Of a stretch of DNA of 64,000 nucleotides, positions 43,959-53,113 are shown in pieces. This DNA comes from Loktanella sp. (lineage in GTDB: Bacteria; Pseudomonadota; Alphaproteobacteria; Rhodobacterales; Rhodobacteraceae). Position numbers and translations under genes: made by a program. The first letter of the stretch is position 1. Every line of letters begins with the position of its first letter. The stretch lies in the NCBI GenBank assembly GCA_017390475.1, contig JAFPBO010000016.1:50996-114995 (forward strand). The letters are read 5' to 3'. The notes beneath the pieces are model-generated. The model did not search any database. It was given only the letters and a program-made list of their open reading frames with translations, and had not been told where the DNA came from.

Positions 43959-45050
43959 TCAGCGATAGTAAAGCGACTGGCCGTTGGCAAAAATCTGCAC
44001 CTTGTCGGGGCTGGCCGCCATCCGCACCGATTTGCCACGCAGATCGGCATGGATACCCGGCAATTTGCCGATCACCGCGTTATTGTCGCCGACCTTGTCG
44101 AAATAGAGCAGTGTCACCTCGCCCAGAGCTTCGGTGATATTGACCTTGCCTTCAAAGGCGTAATCTTCACCACTCGTTTCGACCATATCCTCTGGCCGGA
44201 TGCCGACATTGACCTGCAAGCCAATATCGCTGTCGCGGGTCGGCACTGCAGAGGTTACCGTGCCACCGCCATGCAGTTTTACCTTGGTGATAGCCCCGGT
44301 GCCGGTGATTTCACCCGCCAGCAGGTTCATCGCCGGAGAGCCGATGAATTGCGCGACAAATTCATTCTCTGGCCGTTCATAAAGCTCCAGCGGTGTACCG
44401 ACCTGCGCGATGCCTTTATTGGCCAGCACAACGATGCGGGTGGCCAAGGTCATCGCCTCGACCTGGTCATGGGTGACATAGATCATCGTGCTGTTGGGCA
44501 TCGATTCCTTGAGCTGGGCAATCTCGATCCGCGTGGCAACCCGCAGGGCGGCATCAAGGTTCGACAGGGGTTCATCGAAAAGATAGACTTTGGGATCGCG
44601 CACGATGGACCGGCCAATGGCGACACGCTGGCGCTGACCGCCGGACAGGGCCTTGGGCAGGCGATCAAGATAATCCTCCAGCTGCAGAATCCGGGCAGCG
44701 CGGGTCACTGCCTGTTCAATCTCGGCCTTGGATTTCTTGGCGAGCTTCAGGGCAAAAGACATATTTTCGCGGACCGTCATATGCGGGTAAAGCGCATAGG
44801 ACTGAAATACCATCGCGATGCCACGTTGCGCCGGGGGCACGTCATTGACCACCTGACCGTCGATCTGCAATTCACCGCCGGTGATCTTTTCCAGCCCCGC
44901 GATCATCCGCAGCAAGGTGGATTTGCCACAGCCGGACGGGCCGACAAAGACGATCAGTTCACCAGTCTTGATATCGAGATTGATGTCTTTGAGGACATCG
45001 ACCTTGCCGCCATAGGTCTTGGCCACATTGGTCAGTTTCAGCTCAGCCAT
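43959..45050 (-). CDS. aglK: Alpha-glucoside ABC transporter ATPase AglK
   Basis: MalK/UgpC-type ATPase (363 aa). Walker A GPSGCGKST, signature LSGGQRQRVAIGRS, Walker B VYLFDEPLSNLD and the H-loop YVTHDQVEAM are all present, followed by the C-terminal OB-like regulatory domain (IGIRPEDM-like VGIRPEDMVE). GGGAGGGAAGAC precedes the ATG. As fifth gene of aglEFGAK it energises alpha-glucoside import; the regulatory domain could interact with other proteins as MalK does. Confidence 0.94.
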   Translation of the reverse strand: MAELKLTNVAKTYGGKVDVLKDINLDIKTGELIVFVGPSGCGKSTLLRMIAGLEKITGGELQIDGQVVNDVPPAQRGIAMVFQSYALYPHMTVRENMSFALKLAKKSKAEIEQAVTRAARILQLEDYLDRLPKALSGGQRQRVAIGRSIVRDPKVYLFDEPLSNLDAALRVATRIEIAQLKESMPNSTMIYVTHDQVEAMTLATRIVVLANKGIAQVGTPLELYERPENEFVAQFIGSPAMNLLAGEITGTGAITKVKLHGGGTVTSAVPTRDSDIGLQVNVGIRPEDMVETSGEDYAFEGKVNITEALGEVTLLYFDKVGDNNAVIGKLPGIHADLRGKSVRMAASPDKVQIFANGQSLYYR

Positions 45051-45065
45051 GTCTTCCCTCCCCTG

Positions 45066-46718
45066 TCATCCCTGCCATTTCAGCGCGAAGCAGACCTGCC
45101 ACGGACCAAAATGCAATTTCCCATCGGCCGAAATCTGCGCCGAGCCGAGTTCGGCCCCGATCACCGTCCAGTCGCCGGGCGGCACATCGAAATCAGAGGG
45201 CGTTTCGCTGATGTTGAAAGCGCAAAAGATGGTCTGATCGCCCGCCGTACGGGTGAAATACACCACATCGCCCTGCGCGCGCATTTCGTCCTGGGCACCG
45301 ATGGCCAGTGCCGGATGGCTGTGCCGGAAGGCGATCGCGCGGCGGTAATGATGCAGCAATGCGCCCGGCTCGTCCTCTTGCGCGCCGACGGACAGGGCCA
45401 GATGTTCAGATGACACCGGCAGCCATGGTCGGCCGCGGCTGAAGCCGCCGTTCAGATTGTCCCGTTCCCAGACCATCGGGGTGCGGCACCCATCGCGGCC
45501 TTTGAATTCGGGCCAGAATTCGATGCCATAGGGGTCTTGCAGATCATCAAAGGCGACATCGGCCTCGTGCAGGCCCAGTTCTTCGCCCTGATAGATACAG
45601 ACGGATCCGCGCAGCGCCATGATCAGCGTGGCATACATCCGCTGTGCCGCAGGCGGCAGGTCCCAGCGGCTGGCGTGGCGCACGACGTCATGGTTGGAAA
45701 ACGCCCAGCAGGCCCAGCCATCGGCGGCGACGGCTTCAATCTCGGCCATCACTTCGACAAAACGAGCGGCGGTGGGTTTGTCGTTGGCCAGAAATTCAAA
45801 AGCATAGCACATCTGCATCAGATCATCGCCGCGGGTGTACTGGCCCATGATTTCCAGCCCGCGTTGGGCATCGCCCACCTCGCCCACAGCGGCCGCGCCG
45901 TAGGGTTCCATCACCGCGCGCAGGCGGGCAAGAAATTTGACGTTATCAGGGTGGTTCTTGTCGTAGATATGTTCCTGATGGTTATAGGGGTTCACCGAAG
46001 GCGCGATATTGGCGTTGCGGCGTTCCTTCGGCAGCGCGGGGTTATCGCGTAGTTCGGCATCATGCATGTAGAAATTGATCGTATCGAGCCGGAAGCCGTC
46101 ACACCCCCGGTTCAGCCAGAAACGCGCGACATCCAGCAGCGCCTCTTGCACATTTTCACTGTGGAAATTCAGGTCGGGTTGCGAGACGAGGAAATTGTGC
46201 AAGTAATATTGTTCGCGCCGCGCGTCCCATTGCCAGCCCGATCCGCCAAAGATCGACAGCCAGTTGGTCGGCGGGGTGCCATCGGGTTTCGGATCAGCCC
46301 AGACATACCAATCAGATTTCGGGTTATCGCGGCTGGCGCGGCTTTCGACGAACCATGGATGCTGATCGCTGGTATGCGACAGCACCAGATCGATCATCAC
46401 CCGGATGCCCAGACGATGCGCCGTGTCGATCACTGCATCGAAATCGGCCAGTGATCCGAACATCGGGTCCACATCGCAATAATCGCTGACGTCATAGCCG
46501 AAATCCCGCATCGGCGAGGTAAAGAAAGGCGAAATCCAGATCGCATCCACCCCCAGCGAGGCGATATAAGGCAGGCGCTGCACGATCCCCAGAAGGTCAC
46601 CGATGCCATCACCATTGCTGTCCTGAAAGCTGCGCGGATAGATCTGATAGATCACCGCACCGCGCCACCAATCCTTGTTCACGGCCATATCTGTGTTCAT
46701 GGCTGTCGCCGTATTCAT
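45066..46718 (-). CDS. aglA: GH13 alpha-glucosidase AglA
   Basis: Cytosolic alpha-glucosidase (550 aa) of glycoside hydrolase family 13, cleaving imported alpha-glucosides such as sucrose, maltose or trehalose. Conserved regions: DLVLSHTSDQHPWF (region I), GFRLDTINFY with the nucleophile Asp (II), AVGEVGD with the acid Glu (III) and FSNHDVVRHASRW (IV). No signal peptide. Several Met codons cluster at the start, and the first is used. It lies between aglG and aglK. Confidence 0.94.
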   Translation of the reverse strand: MNTATAMNTDMAVNKDWWRGAVIYQIYPRSFQDSNGDGIGDLLGIVQRLPYIASLGVDAIWISPFFTSPMRDFGYDVSDYCDVDPMFGSLADFDAVIDTAHRLGIRVMIDLVLSHTSDQHPWFVESRASRDNPKSDWYVWADPKPDGTPPTNWLSIFGGSGWQWDARREQYYLHNFLVSQPDLNFHSENVQEALLDVARFWLNRGCDGFRLDTINFYMHDAELRDNPALPKERRNANIAPSVNPYNHQEHIYDKNHPDNVKFLARLRAVMEPYGAAAVGEVGDAQRGLEIMGQYTRGDDLMQMCYAFEFLANDKPTAARFVEVMAEIEAVAADGWACWAFSNHDVVRHASRWDLPPAAQRMYATLIMALRGSVCIYQGEELGLHEADVAFDDLQDPYGIEFWPEFKGRDGCRTPMVWERDNLNGGFSRGRPWLPVSSEHLALSVGAQEDEPGALLHHYRRAIAFRHSHPALAIGAQDEMRAQGDVVYFTRTAGDQTIFCAFNISETPSDFDVPPGDWTVIGAELGSAQISADGKLHFGPWQVCFALKWQG

Positions 46719-46740
46719 ATTATCGTCCCGTATGTTGAAT

Positions 46741-47886
46741 TTATTTCACAGAGCCGGCGAGCAGCCCGCGTACCAGATAGCGTTGCATCGCAAAGAACAC
46801 GAGCAAGGGCACAGCGATCGACACGAAGGCCGCTGTTGCCAGAATTTCCCAATTGCCGCCACGGGTACCCAAAAGCTCGACAATCTGGGCTGTCATCACC
46901 GTGGTCTGGCCGGTTGCGTCGATCAGGAACACTTTGGCAACCAGCAGATCGTTCCAGGTCCACAGGAACTGAAAGATCGCAAAGGACGCCAGCGCAGGGA
47001 ACGACAAGGGCAGGATGATCTTGGTGAAGATCTGGAAATCTGTCGCACCGTCAACGCGGGCGTTTTCGATGATGTCGCGCGGCAGGCCGACCATGTAATT
47101 GCGTAACAGATAGATCGCCAGCGGTAGCCCGAACCCGGTATGGGCCAACCAGGTGCCAAGATAGCCCTTGCCGATCCCGATCTCCAGATGCAGGCGCAAC
47201 AGCGGGATCAGCGCCAATTGCAAGGGCACCACCAGCAACCCCACGACAGCAGCGATCAGCAGTGCGCGACCGGGAAAGTCCATCCAGGCCAGCGCATAGG
47301 CGGCAAAGGCGGCGATGACAATCGGGATGATCGTCGCCGGGATCGTCACTGTCAGCGTGTTGAAAAAAGCCCGCGTCATACTGTCGGTACGGTTGCCGCT
47401 GACCAGCACGGTTTCGTAGTTTTCCAAGGTAAATTCCGGCGGTGTGGTGGCGGTGGCAAAGACACGCTGCCCGCGCCCGCTCAATTCTTCGGTGCCGGAC
47501 CAGACATAGGTGCCGTCAGCCTGCACGGTGATCGTCTCGCCATTGCCCAGATCGGCGGTATCGCCCGGCAGATAGCTGTCAATCGCACGTGATGTGACGC
47601 CCCAGACACTGATATCGGCGTCAGAGACCGTGCCAAACAGATTGCCCTCGACGATATAGACACCGTCGCGCAATTCCTGTTCGGCGGCACTGCCGCTGCG
47701 CAGGGTCAGGTTTTGTTCACTGGCGGTCAGCGATTGCCACCAGCCGGAACCGGAAATCTGATCCGCCGTCCGAAAGGATGACACCAACAGACCCACCGTC
47801 GGGAACAACCACAACGCCACCAGCGCCACGACAGATATCTGCACGATCCAGTTCAGCGCGGATGTGCGGCCAGCGATATTATCCAT
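46741..47886 (-). CDS. aglG: Alpha-glucoside ABC permease AglG
   Basis: Inner-membrane permease (381 aa) of the MalG type. The EAA-type cytoplasmic loop is IIENARVDGATDFQIFTKIILPLS. One membrane helix near the N-terminus is followed by a periplasmic insert of about 110 residues (roughly 40-150) with beta-rich Gly/Thr sequence before the core helices, longer than in MalG. The start overlaps the aglF stop (TGATG), coupling translation with its partner permease. Confidence 0.93.
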   Translation of the reverse strand: MDNIAGRTSALNWIVQISVVALVALWLFPTVGLLVSSFRTADQISGSGWWQSLTASEQNLTLRSGSAAEQELRDGVYIVEGNLFGTVSDADISVWGVTSRAIDSYLPGDTADLGNGETITVQADGTYVWSGTEELSGRGQRVFATATTPPEFTLENYETVLVSGNRTDSMTRAFFNTLTVTIPATIIPIVIAAFAAYALAWMDFPGRALLIAAVVGLLVVPLQLALIPLLRLHLEIGIGKGYLGTWLAHTGFGLPLAIYLLRNYMVGLPRDIIENARVDGATDFQIFTKIILPLSFPALASFAIFQFLWTWNDLLVAKVFLIDATGQTTVMTAQIVELLGTRGGNWEILATAAFVSIAVPLLVFFAMQRYLVRGLLAGSVK

Positions 47887-49109
47887 CAGCGCATCTCCTT
47901 GCGGGCGTTATAGACGTTCCAGATCAGGATCGGGCTGACCAGCAGCATGATCACCATTGCAGAGGCCGATCCGACCCCCCAGTCAGAGGCGCGGAACAAT
48001 TTGTCGAACATGTAATTTGCCAACACCTGCGTTTCCCACTGGCCGTTGGTCATGGCAAAGACGATGTCGAAGACCTTGAGAACGACCAATGTGATTGTGG
48101 TCCAGACGACGACGATTGTGCCGGAAATCTGCGGCATCTTGATCTTGAAAAACACCTGAAACGGGTTGGCACCATCGACAATCGCAGCCTCGATGGTTTC
48201 CTCGGGGATGCCGCGCAGGGCAGCGGACAGGATCACCATGGCGAAACCGGTCTGAATCCAGATCAGCACAACCATCAGCAGGAATGAATTCCAGCCCGGA
48301 ATGGTCAGCCAGGTCTGCGGCACCCCGTAGGGATGCACATTGGTAAAGGCACCGTAAGCCAGCCCCAGCGTCGCATAGGCAATATACAGCATCACCGCGA
48401 TCAGCACGGCACGCAGCACCGCTGCGGCCCCCATCCCCTTTTCCCGGATCGCCTGCACCGCTTGCCAGGCCAGATACAGCGCCAGTGCCGCAGCAGAGAT
48501 CATCAAAGCGCCGGGCAACAGCCGCAGGATCAGGAAGGACCCGATGCCACCATCAAATTGTAGCCAGACTGCATTCAGCGCGCCGATCTGGTTCTGTCCG
48601 GCGGGCCGGGTGTCGTAAATCAGTTTGAAAATCACTGAAGCCCCGACAAAGGAAATCGCCATCGGCATGAAGATCAGCGATTTGGCAATCGCGCCCCATT
48701 TGATCCGGTCGGTCAATTGCGCCGCCAGCAGACCGAAAGCGGTCGATGCGGCAGGCACGATGATCAGCCAGAGCATGTTATTGCGCAAAGCTTCCCAGAA
48801 TTTCGGTTCCGCCATCATCTGGCGATAATTGGCCAGACCGACAAAAGCGCCACCCTGATTGCGGTCAGTCAGCGAATACCACAGGGTCGCGACCACCGGA
48901 TAGGCCAGATACAGGCCCAGTGCGAAAACGGCAGGAAACAGAAACAGCCAGGGCCGGATCAGATTGGCGCGGTTGGTATTGCGCCCCGCATTCGGGCCTT
49001 TTGCGGGCAGCAGCACCTTGTCCAACAATTGGTTGGAAAAGTAGAAATAGGCCAGACAGCCGCCGACACCGATGATGATGGTCACAAGACCCTGTAGTGC
49101 AGGATTCAT
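47886..49109 (-). CDS. aglF: Alpha-glucoside ABC permease AglF
   Basis: Inner-membrane permease (407 aa) of the MalF type, partner of AglG. The EAA loop is ETIEAAIVDGANPFQVFFKIKMPQI. Eight or more hydrophobic segments are visible, including an extra N-terminal helix and a hydrophobic insert near residues 190-240. It follows aglE after a 79-base gap that holds a long inverted repeat, so its expression is likely lower than that of the binding protein. Confidence 0.93.
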   Translation of the reverse strand: MNPALQGLVTIIIGVGGCLAYFYFSNQLLDKVLLPAKGPNAGRNTNRANLIRPWLFLFPAVFALGLYLAYPVVATLWYSLTDRNQGGAFVGLANYRQMMAEPKFWEALRNNMLWLIIVPAASTAFGLLAAQLTDRIKWGAIAKSLIFMPMAISFVGASVIFKLIYDTRPAGQNQIGALNAVWLQFDGGIGSFLILRLLPGALMISAAALALYLAWQAVQAIREKGMGAAAVLRAVLIAVMLYIAYATLGLAYGAFTNVHPYGVPQTWLTIPGWNSFLLMVVLIWIQTGFAMVILSAALRGIPEETIEAAIVDGANPFQVFFKIKMPQISGTIVVVWTTITLVVLKVFDIVFAMTNGQWETQVLANYMFDKLFRASDWGVGSASAMVIMLLVSPILIWNVYNARKEMR

Positions 49110-49118
49110 AATCGCCCC

Positions 49119-49171
49119 CTTGCGATGCCGCAGTCACGGATGACCCGACCTTACGGCCGGATCATCGCAAG
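49119..49171 (-). other. Intercistronic inverted repeat between aglE and aglF
   Basis: CTTGCGATG (49119-49127) and CATCGCAAG (49163-49171) are perfect nine-base arms around a 35-base interior. A hairpin here would sit at the 3' end of the aglE message. In other binding-protein operons such hairpins protect the upstream message and reduce permease expression. This role is inferred. Confidence 0.6.
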
Positions 49172-49188
49172 TCTAAGCAAAAAGTAGC

Positions 49189-50472
49189 TTAGCGGATTGC
49201 CTGCCAGGAGGCCTGAATCCGCGCGGCGACTTCGGCGGCATCGGCACCGCCGACATAATCCACCATGCCCGTCCAGAACGATCCGGCCCCGACAGCGCCG
49301 GGCATCAGGTCTGATGCGTCAAAACGGAAGGTGGTGGCGTTCAGCAGAACATCGTTCAACCGGCGCGACGTATCGTCGATGAACGCTTCTGGATCGACGC
49401 CGGTATGGGGTGTCAGGAAGCCGCCTTTGGACATCCAGACCTCATGCGCCCCGGGCGAACGCAGGAATTCGATCAGCTCCTGTGCGCCTTCTGTCGGGTT
49501 GGTGATGGCAAACAAGGTGCCAGCGCCCAGAACGGGTGCGCCCAGATCCTGTTCGGCATAGGCAGGGAAGTAGAAAAAATCGACATCTTCGCCGATTTCG
49601 GTGCCTTCAGGGAAAAACGCCGGGATGAACGACGCCTGACGGTGCATGTAGCATTGTGGCGGGCTGTCAAACAGGCCCCGTGGGCTGTCGCGGAAATCGG
49701 TTGTGGCCACAGCACCGGCACCACCGGCGACGTAATCGTCATTGCGGGCAAACAGACCGAATTGCTCAATCGCGCCAACGACCTCTTCCGAGTCGAACGC
49801 CAGTTCATTGCTGACCCAGGCGTCATAGACTTCTGGTGGCTGGGTGCGCAGCATCATATCCTCGACCCAGTCGGTTGCGGGCCAGCCGGTGGCGGCACCC
49901 GATCCCAGACCGATACACCATGGGGTGTCACCATCGGCGACGATCTGATCGGACAATGCGATCAGCTCTTCCATCGTTTCGGGGATTTCATAACCGGCGT
50001 CTTCAAAGTTTTCGGGGCTGTACCAGACCAGAGATTTCAGATCGACACGGAAGAACATGCCGAACAGCTGATCTTCGCCATTTTCATCGGCATAGGTGCC
50101 CAGATCGACCCAGGACTGACCGGCGGCATAGTTTTCGCGTATCCAGTCGGCGGTATCATCGGCCAATGGCGTCAGAAAGCCGCGGCGCGCCATATCGGCG
50201 GCCAGACCGGGCTGCGGGAAGACCGCAACATTGGGGGCAGAACCGGATTCTGCATCAATCATGATCTGCTGTTCAAAGCTGTCAGATCCGACATAGCTGA
50301 CGCTGGCGCCGGTCTGTTCTTCGAAGATGCTGAAAATTTCGGCGACAATCTCTGCCTCGGGGCTGAGCCAGGGGCCGGCAACAGTGATCTGCTGGCCTGC
50401 CAGATGGCCATCTGCCTGGGCGACCGTGCCCAAGGCAACGGCTGCCACGCTGGCATATAGTTTCATTTTCAT
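49189..50472 (-). CDS. aglE: Alpha-glucoside-binding protein AglE
   Basis: Periplasmic sugar-binding protein (427 aa). The signal peptide MKMKLYASVAAVALGTVAQA is followed by DGHLAGQQITVAGPW. The ATG at 50472 is supported by GGGAGG seven bases upstream; an in-frame start at 50490 is weaker. It has the extracellular solute-binding protein family 1 fold. As first gene of aglEFGAK it captures alpha-glucosides. A LacI-type operator lies 90 bases upstream. Confidence 0.92.
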   Translation of the reverse strand: MKMKLYASVAAVALGTVAQADGHLAGQQITVAGPWLSPEAEIVAEIFSIFEEQTGASVSYVGSDSFEQQIMIDAESGSAPNVAVFPQPGLAADMARRGFLTPLADDTADWIRENYAAGQSWVDLGTYADENGEDQLFGMFFRVDLKSLVWYSPENFEDAGYEIPETMEELIALSDQIVADGDTPWCIGLGSGAATGWPATDWVEDMMLRTQPPEVYDAWVSNELAFDSEEVVGAIEQFGLFARNDDYVAGGAGAVATTDFRDSPRGLFDSPPQCYMHRQASFIPAFFPEGTEIGEDVDFFYFPAYAEQDLGAPVLGAGTLFAITNPTEGAQELIEFLRSPGAHEVWMSKGGFLTPHTGVDPEAFIDDTSRRLNDVLLNATTFRFDASDLMPGAVGAGSFWTGMVDYVGGADAAEVAARIQASWQAIR

Positions 50473-50561
50473 AGAACGTCCTCCCTTCACGCGATAGCCG
50501 CGCGTTTGTTGACACTAATTGTGCCGCCTCTTCCCTTTTTACGCCATGGAATCGCAATTTT

Positions 50562-50573
50562 CAAAGCGCTTTG
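50562..50573. promoter_or_regulatory. LacI-type operator proximal to aglE
   Basis: CAAAGCGCTTTG, a perfect 12-base palindrome with the central CG of LacI/GalR-family sites. It lies in the aglE/aglR divergent gap and is the likely target of the divergent LacI-family protein. Confidence 0.75.
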
Positions 50574-50723
50574 GATCAGGCGATCCTCAATCAACATCTG
50601 CAACTTGTCAATAACGTAGTCATAACTGAAAATTTGACTTGGATTTAGGCAAAAGCCTAGATACTGAAACGATTACGGGTAAGTTGCTTGAATTTTTTCT
50701 TGCATTCTCTGCCCGCTTGAATT

Positions 50724-50735
50724 GATAGCGCTTTG
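50724..50735. promoter_or_regulatory. LacI-type operator proximal to aglR
   Basis: GATAGCGCTTTG shares the AGCGCTTTG core with the aglE-proximal operator, 162 bases away, and ends 13 bases before the regulator start. It suggests autoregulation and possible DNA looping. Confidence 0.68.
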
Positions 50736-50748
50736 AAAGCCCCGCCAG

Positions 50749-51780
50749 ATGAACCTCAAGCAATTGTCCCTGAAACTGGGTCTGAGCCAGACCACGGTCA
50801 GCCGGGCGCTCAACGGCTATCCCGAAGTGAACGAGGCGACACGGCTGCGGGTTGAACGCGCGGCGGCGCAATATCAATACCGGCCCAGCACCCGCGCCAA
50901 AGGGCTGGCCACCGGCAAGGCGCTGGCGATTGGCCATGTGATCCCGATTTCCACCCGCCATGAAATGGTCAATCCGGTCTTTGGCGATTTCATCGCCGGG
51001 GCTGGCGAAACCTATGCACGCAATGGCTATGAAATGATCCTGTCGATTTCCGACGATGCGCAGGAAGAACAGGTCTATCGCGGGCTGAAAGCCCGGCGCG
51101 CGGTGGATGGCGTCGTCGTACACGGGCCGCGCATCGATGACAGCCGGATCAGATTACTGCATGAGATCGGCCTGCCATTCGTCGTGCATGGCCGGTCGTC
51201 GGGCGTCGATCTGCCCTATGCGTGGCTGGACATGAATAACCGCCATGCGTTCCAGCGCGCCACCGATTTTCTGCTTGATCTGGGCCATCGCCGGATCGGG
51301 CTGGTCAACGGGATGGAATTCATGGATTTCGCCCATAGACGGCGCGACGGCTATGCGATGGCCCTGCTGGCGCGCGGCATTCCGGTGGATCCGGCGATCA
51401 TGCAATCGCATGAGATGACCGAAGTCTATGGTTATCAGGCGACGCGCGATATGCTGGCGCAGGATAATCCGCCAACGGCATTTCTCTATTCCTCGCTGGT
51501 CTCTGCGATTGGCGCGCGCCGCGCTGTCGAAGAGGCCGGGCTGGTCATGGGACGCGATGTGTCGATCATCACCCATGATGATGATCTGTCTTATCTCAAG
51601 AACGGCGGCGATATCCCGATTTTCACCGCCACCCGATCATCCGTCCGGGTGGCGGGGGCCAAGGTGGCCGACATGCTGCTGGCTGCCATCGCCGACCCGG
51701 ACCTGCCGCCGCAACATATCCTGTTAGAGGCTGAATTGATGGTGGGCCGGTCAACCGGGCCTGCCCCACGAAAGGACTAA
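50749..51780 (+). CDS. aglR: LacI-family regulator of the alpha-glucoside locus
   Basis: LacI/GalR-type repressor (343 aa). The N-terminal helix-turn-helix NLKQLSLKLGLSQTTVSRALNGYPEV and hinge RPSTRAKGLATGKA are followed by a periplasmic-binding-protein-like sugar domain. It is divergent from aglE and lies one base before a GH1 glucosidase gene, so it heads the aglR-bgl-glk unit and likely represses both directions until a glucoside is present. The name is by position and family. Confidence 0.9.
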   Translation: MNLKQLSLKLGLSQTTVSRALNGYPEVNEATRLRVERAAAQYQYRPSTRAKGLATGKALAIGHVIPISTRHEMVNPVFGDFIAGAGETYARNGYEMILSISDDAQEEQVYRGLKARRAVDGVVVHGPRIDDSRIRLLHEIGLPFVVHGRSSGVDLPYAWLDMNNRHAFQRATDFLLDLGHRRIGLVNGMEFMDFAHRRRDGYAMALLARGIPVDPAIMQSHEMTEVYGYQATRDMLAQDNPPTAFLYSSLVSAIGARRAVEEAGLVMGRDVSIITHDDDLSYLKNGGDIPIFTATRSSVRVAGAKVADMLLAAIADPDLPPQHILLEAELMVGRSTGPAPRKD

Positions 51781-51781
51781 G

Positions 51782-53104
51782 ATGAACTTTACCCGCAAAG
51801 ATTTCCCCCAGGACTTTCTGTTCGGGGCGGCCACCGCTGCCTATCAGATCGAAGGGCATCAATTCGGCGGCGCAGGCCCGACCCATTGGGATACATTCGC
51901 CGCCACGCCCGGCAATGTGGTGCGCGGCGAAGATGGCGCGCGGGCCTGCGACCATTACCACCGCTTTGCCGAAGACCTTGACCTGCTGCGCGATGCGGGC
52001 ATGGATGCCTATCGTTTTTCCACCTCTTGGGCGCGGGTGATGCCCGACGGGCGACATGTGAACGTGGAAGGGCTCGATTTCTATGACCGGTTGGTCGATG
52101 CGATGCTGGAACGCGGGCTGAAACCGTTCCAGACGCTATATCATTGGGAACTGCCCTCTGCCCTCGCGGATAAGGGTGGCTGGACCAACCGCGACACTTG
52201 CAGCGCCTTTGCCGATTTCACAGATGTGATCACTGACCGCATTGGCGACCGGGTCCATGCGATTGCGACCATCAATGAACCTTGGTGCGTCGCCTTCCTG
52301 TCGCATTTTCTGGGCCATCACGCGCCGGGCCTGCGTGATATCCGGGCCACGGCGCGGGCGATGCATCACATCAACCTCGCGCATGGCATGGCGATGACCC
52401 GGCTGCGTTGCAAAGGGATAAACAATTGCGGCGTGGTGCTGAATTTCGACCATACTGATCCTCTGGATGACAGCGCCGGTGCCGCCAGCGCAGCACAGAC
52501 ATGGGACGCGATCATGAACCGCTGGTTCGTCGAAGCCGTGACCAAAGGCACCTACCCGGCCGAGGCTTTGGCCGGTTTCGCCGCCCATATGCCGGACAGC
52601 TGGCAGGATGACATGGCCGAGATCAGCCAGAAGATCGACTTTATGGGCGTCAATTACTATACCCGCCATCACGTGACCGAAGATAAATCCCAGCCCTGGC
52701 CGCATCTGGCATCCCAGGAAGGACCCGGTGCCAAGACCCAGATGGGGTGGGAAATCTATCCCGATGGCTTGCGGTCGTTCCTGACGCGGCTGGCGACGGA
52801 TTACGTCGGTGATCTGCCGCTTTATGTCACCGAAAACGGCATGGCCTGGGATGACCGGGTGGAGAATGGCGCAGTTTATGACCCTGAACGGATGCAATTC
52901 GTCTCTGACCATATCACCGCCACCAAGCGCGCGATTGATCAGGGCGCCAATGTGCAGGGCTTCTTTTACTGGTCGCTGCTGGATAATTATGAATGGGCTT
53001 TTGGCTATGAAAAGCGCTTTGGCATGGTCCATGTCGATTTCGACACCTTGAAGCGGGTGCCCAAAGCGTCTTATCACGCCCTCAAATCTGCCATCGCGCG
53101 CTAG
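51782..53104 (+). CDS. GH1 beta-glucosidase
   Basis: Cytosolic glycoside hydrolase family 1 enzyme (440 aa). The N-terminal signature FLFGAATAAYQIEG is clear, the acid/base Glu is in TINEPW, and the nucleophile Glu is in LYVTENGMAW. Product glucose would feed the glucokinase encoded next. It starts one base after the regulator stop. Beta-glucoside specificity is the family norm, yet its placement in an alpha-glucoside locus means substrates of both linkages may be handled. Confidence 0.94.
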   Translation: MNFTRKDFPQDFLFGAATAAYQIEGHQFGGAGPTHWDTFAATPGNVVRGEDGARACDHYHRFAEDLDLLRDAGMDAYRFSTSWARVMPDGRHVNVEGLDFYDRLVDAMLERGLKPFQTLYHWELPSALADKGGWTNRDTCSAFADFTDVITDRIGDRVHAIATINEPWCVAFLSHFLGHHAPGLRDIRATARAMHHINLAHGMAMTRLRCKGINNCGVVLNFDHTDPLDDSAGAASAAQTWDAIMNRWFVEAVTKGTYPAEALAGFAAHMPDSWQDDMAEISQKIDFMGVNYYTRHHVTEDKSQPWPHLASQEGPGAKTQMGWEIYPDGLRSFLTRLATDYVGDLPLYVTENGMAWDDRVENGAVYDPERMQFVSDHITATKRAIDQGANVQGFFYWSLLDNYEWAFGYEKRFGMVHVDFDTLKRVPKASYHALKSAIAR

Positions 53105-53113
53105 GACATCTTT

